Assembly (NCBI GenBank): GCA_902464595.1
Contig: CABQJX010000055.1
Coordinates: 1-17,606, forward strand
DNA length: 17,606 nt
Direction of reading: 5' to 3'
From: an uncultured Lachnoclostridium sp.
Lineage (GTDB): Bacteria > Bacillota > Clostridia > Lachnospirales > Lachnospiraceae
The translations under genes were made by a program, and so were the position numbers. The notes below the pieces were generated by a model. It saw nothing but the letters and a program-made list of their open reading frames with translations. It searched no databases and was not told the origin of the DNA. Below are positions 15,243 to 17,606 of the stretch, in pieces; within the stretch, counting starts at the first letter, position 1, and each line of letters begins with the position of its first letter.

Positions 15243-15890
15243 TTATTTTCCCTTGCGCACCTCCAAAGGATAATTTATTCCCTGGGACTCCACATAGGCT
15301 ACTTCTACCACATCTCCGCTGTCGGCAGCAAGAGCCCCGTCTTCGATCGGGCAATTATCCTTCATAAAGCTTATTTCCGTGCCGTCCTCTGTCTTTACCA
15401 CAAAGGAGCTCATGGCATTGGATACGGTTGTACCTGTTACAGACGCAACAGACCACTCCTCCTGTTCCGGAAGAAGGATCACCAGCTGTGACTTCTCCGC
15501 TCCATCCTTCTGGTTCCCCACACATCCAATGGCGATCTGAGTATCCTCCTTGATCTCAGCCTCCACATCGCAGATGTCAGACAGCTTAATATCATATGAC
15601 TTTCCATCATCTGCCTGAAGGGTGAAGGTCATACCGTCAGAAGCTGCCTTCACGATGGTTCCCTGAAGCATATAATATCCTGCTTCCTCCTGCACCTCCC
15701 CGGACGGTTCGGAGGTTTCTTCCTCTGTCTCCTCCGGCTCTGTCTTCTCAGCCTCTGTTGTCTGCTCAGCAGAAGATGAAATTTCTGTGGTTTCTGCGGC
15801 TTCCTGTGCCGGTTTCTTTGCACATGCAGCGGCAATAGCCACAGTTACCGCCACTGCGGCGGCTCCCAGGATTAATGAACGCTTTCTCAT
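15243..15890 (-). CDS. putative lipoprotein with duplicated beta-rich domain
   Basis: 215 residues, function not recognised. A basic N-terminus (MRKRS) is followed by a hydrophobic stretch ending AIAAAC, a lipobox with C23 as the likely lipidated Cys. Residues 26-70 are a Thr/Ser/Glu/Pro-rich, acidic linker. The rest appears to be two related units: one from G77 (GTIV...MTFTLQADDGKS...SDICDVE) and one from G153 (GTTV...SSFVVKTEDGTE...KDNCPIE), each with a D-x-C at the matching place (C107, C180). This suggests two small beta barrels outside the membrane. A GTG at 15893 is in frame, but ATG 15890 has AAAGGAGG 8 bases upstream. It is divergent from the MATE gene. Confidence 0.8.
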   Translation of the reverse strand: MRKRSLILGAAAVAVTVAIAAACAKKPAQEAAETTEISSSAEQTTEAEKTEPEETEEETSEPSGEVQEEAGYYMLQGTIVKAASDGMTFTLQADDGKSYDIKLSDICDVEAEIKEDTQIAIGCVGNQKDGAEKSQLVILLPEQEEWSVASVTGTTVSNAMSSFVVKTEDGTEISFMKDNCPIEDGALAADSGDVVEVAYVESQGINYPLEVRKGK

Positions 15891-15914
15891 CACTATCTCC
15901 TCCTTTGTCTACTG

Positions 15915-15943
15915 ATGGTATCATCTGACCAGGAAAAATTCAA
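15915..15943 (-). promoter_or_regulatory. candidate promoter of the lipoprotein gene
   Basis: Minus strand: TTGAAT (4/6), 17-base spacer, TACCAT (4/6) with an extended TGA before the -10. The SD and ATG 15890 follow closely. The -35 overlaps the palindrome at 15931-15955. Confidence 0.55.
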
Positions 15944-15955
15944 GGAATTTTCCCT
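15931..15955. promoter_or_regulatory. 25-bp palindrome, candidate operator
   Basis: The arms AGGAAAAATTC (15931-15941) and GAATTTTCCCT (15945-15955) are complementary except at one position, with a 3-base centre. It covers the -35 of the lipoprotein promoter in the divergent region, a typical place for a repressor site. No regulator gene lies in the window. Confidence 0.45.
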
Positions 15956-16018
15956 TAATTTTTCGTAACGATCCATCGGAACTGTTGCGAAGCATGCGGA
16001 AATATCGGAAAAGCTTCC

Positions 16019-16047
16019 TTGACTTCCCCCTCCTAAAAAGTTATGAT
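16019..16047 (+). promoter_or_regulatory. sigma-A promoter of the MATE gene
   Basis: TTGACT (5/6), 17-base spacer, TATGAT (5/6). It gives a leader of about 40 bases with AAAGGAA before ATG 16095. It is the strongest -35/-10 pair on the plus strand of this intergenic region. Confidence 0.75.
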
Positions 16048-16094
16048 GGATAGCTGAGAATAGCAACTAAAAATCATCAAAGGAAACTAATACT

Positions 16095-17468
16095 ATGTCT
16101 GCAAAACCAAATCCTTCATCTATGAACCAAAGACTGGCCACGGCTCCAGTCCTTCCCCTTTTGATCCGGCTCACCATCCCTATTACGGTGGCGCAGCTGG
16201 TCAATGCCCTTTACAGCCTGGTTGACCGCATGTACATCGGCCATATGCCGGAAACAGGAACTCTGGCTTTAAGCGGCATCGGCCTTACCTTTCCCATCAT
16301 TATGGTGATCTCTGCATTCAGCTGCATCCCCGGGCGAGGCGGATCCCCTCTGGCTTCCATTGCCATGGGAGCGGGAGATATAAGGAAAGCAGAGCGTTAT
16401 CTGGCCAACTCCTTTTCCCTCTTGGCTTTTATCGGAACGGTTCTCACCCTGGCATGTTCTTTTTTTATGGAACCTATGCTCCGCGCCTTTGGAGCAGACT
16501 CCTCTACCCTTCCCTATGCCATGGACTACCTGAGAATCTATGTCCTGGGAAGCATTTTTGTAGAGTTTTCCCTGGGGCTTAACCCCTTCATCAACGCCCA
16601 GGGCTATACCTTTCACGGAACCATTACCATTGTTATAGGGGCGGTGCTCAATATTATCCTGGATCCCCTGTTTATTTACGCGTTCCACATGGGGATCGCC
16701 GGGGCTGCTGTGGCTACGGTTATCTCCCAGATGGTCTCCGCCGCCTGGGTCATCTGGTTCCTCTGTTCCGGCAAGGGAACACTGCGCCTGCGCCTGAAGG
16801 ACATGGCCCCCTCCTGGGATATTCTAAAAAGAACCTGCGCTCTGGGAGTGTCCCCCTTTACCTTCCAGATCAATGAAAGTATCGTCGTTATTGTCCTGAA
16901 CTGGCTCTTGATCCGCTACGGCGGTGCTGACAGCAATCTCCACATTGCATCCATGTCCCTGCTCACCAGCGTCAGCCAGGTGTTCTTCATGCCTTTAATC
17001 GGCATCATCACCGGAGCTCAGCCTATTTTGAGCTATAACCTGGGCGCCCGCAATTTCCCACGGTTAAGAGAAACCGTCCGCTATTCCAGGATACTCAGCA
17101 TAAGCTGCGCCGTGCTCATGTGGTTCTGCCTTATGGCTTTTCCACGGACCATCTGCTCTATGTTCACCTCGGATCCGAAGCTGCTAAGCCTGACCTCCGT
17201 AACCATGCGCATCATGTTCTCAACTGTCCTGGTGCTGGGCCTTCAGATGGTAAACCAGAACGCTTTCGTTGCCCTGGGAAATACTGTCTGCTCCTTTATA
17301 TTCGGGATCATGAGAAAGCTTTTGCTGCTCCTGCCCCTTGCCTTCACCCTTCCCCTGTTCTTCGGCGTGTGGGGGATCTACGGGGCGGAGGCTGTATCCA
17401 ACCTGCTGACTACCATCATCACTCATGCTGTCTTTACAAGGTATTTTAAAAAGCTTACCTCGTCATAA
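16095..17468 (+). CDS. MATE family multidrug/cation efflux transporter (MepA-like)
   Basis: An integral membrane Na+- or H+-coupled exporter of drugs or metabolites; 457 residues, the usual MATE length with about 12 predicted membrane segments. Family signs include PLLIRLTIPITVAQLVNALY...DRMYIGHM near the N-terminus, GRGGSPLASIAMGAGD in the first half, NPFINAQG with NIILDPLFIY mid-protein, and GAQPILSYNLGARN in the second half. The two related six-helix halves are as expected for MATE proteins, and MepA-like members are common in Firmicutes. It is the only plus-strand gene in the window, driven by its own promoter and closed by a large palindromic terminator. The substrate cannot be read from sequence. 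Confidence 0.93.
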   Translation: MSAKPNPSSMNQRLATAPVLPLLIRLTIPITVAQLVNALYSLVDRMYIGHMPETGTLALSGIGLTFPIIMVISAFSCIPGRGGSPLASIAMGAGDIRKAERYLANSFSLLAFIGTVLTLACSFFMEPMLRAFGADSSTLPYAMDYLRIYVLGSIFVEFSLGLNPFINAQGYTFHGTITIVIGAVLNIILDPLFIYAFHMGIAGAAVATVISQMVSAAWVIWFLCSGKGTLRLRLKDMAPSWDILKRTCALGVSPFTFQINESIVVIVLNWLLIRYGGADSNLHIASMSLLTSVSQVFFMPLIGIITGAQPILSYNLGARNFPRLRETVRYSRILSISCAVLMWFCLMAFPRTICSMFTSDPKLLSLTSVTMRIMFSTVLVLGLQMVNQNAFVALGNTVCSFIFGIMRKLLLLLPLAFTLPLFFGVWGIYGAEAVSNLLTTIITHAVFTRYFKKLTSS

Positions 17469-17500
17469 GAACTAGGAAACGTTATAGAAATAAAATACGT

Positions 17501-17582
17501 CATAAAAAAGGCTCTATGTCAAGTTTTGGGGTGGGATTCTTAGGAATCCCGCCCCGTTACTGTGTTTGGAGCCTTTTTTATG
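17501..17582. terminator. two-tier palindromic terminator downstream of the MATE gene
   Basis: Outer arms CATAAAAAAGGCTC (17501-17514) and GAGCCTTTTTTATG (17569-17582) are perfectly complementary. Inner arms GGGGTGGGATTC (17528-17539) and GAATCCCGCCCC (17544-17555) pair with one G-T wobble around TTAG. A/T tracts on both sides allow termination in both directions, so it may also serve a convergent gene beyond the window. Nothing else was seen in 17469-17606. Confidence 0.8.
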
Positions 17583-17606
17583 TTTTTAAGTTCTAGTCTT
17601 ATATTA

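Noticed and set aside
15219..15252. 8-bp inverted repeat GGGAAAAT / ATTTTCCC around the lipoprotein stop codon
   Set aside because: The loop is long (18 bases), no T run follows, and the region is better explained by the ABC-F promoter.
14664..15491. 275-codon open frame on the plus strand
   Set aside because: It spans the 5' half of the ABC-F gene, its promoter and the lipoprotein 3' end on the opposite strand; no domain or SD supports it.

Overview
The window looks like a chromosomal segment of a Gram-positive anaerobe of the Lachnospiraceae (Clostridium cluster XIVa) type. This is an inference from moderate G+C, AAAGGAG-type ribosome binding sites, a lipoprotein signal, and the gene set (GlgB, MgsA, LuxS, two ABC-F ATPases, a P2-type Ca2+ ATPase, MepA-like MATE); no species is claimed. 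Nine complete genes and one cut gene lie on the minus strand, and one gene (MATE) lies on the plus strand at the right end. Coding density is high: the longest stretch without a gene is the 204-base divergent promoter region at 15891-16094. No tRNA, rRNA, CRISPR array or transposase gene was seen.

Layout, left to right. 1-3840: three minus-strand genes transcribed in the order FAH-family hydrolase, methylglyoxal synthase (mgsA), glycogen branching enzyme (glgB, 3' end outside the window). 3982-6705: a calcium-type P2 ATPase. 6863-9999: an M20-family peptidase overlapping a GlgX/pullulanase-like protein by one base. 10102-11970: a Uup-like ABC-F ATPase with its own promoter, which overlaps the terminator of the preceding gene. 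12102-13388: exodeoxyribonuclease III (xth) and luxS. 13473-15110: a second ABC-F ATPase of the YbiT/YkpA type, with a promoter and a leader hairpin. 15243-15890: a lipoprotein with an internally duplicated domain. 16095-17468: a MATE efflux transporter, divergent from the lipoprotein, followed by a large two-tier palindromic terminator.

The most notable item is the GlgX-like protein at 8017-9999. It keeps the length and much of the signature sequence of a GH13 debranching enzyme, but all three catalytic carboxylates are replaced (Asp to Val, Glu to Asp, Asp to Asn), and the paired histidines of conserved regions I and IV are gone. It reads as an intact, non-eroded pseudoenzyme, perhaps a glycogen-binding or regulatory protein.

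A second theme is in-frame minisatellite growth. GlgB has a 30-bp (10-residue) repeat tail, the Ca2+ ATPase has a 39-bp (13-residue) repeat in its cytoplasmic N domain, and the GlgX-like protein has a 54-bp (18-residue) repeat in a barrel loop. A 17-bp repeat that cannot keep frame lies only in the leader of the GlgX-like gene, and it helps place that gene's start.
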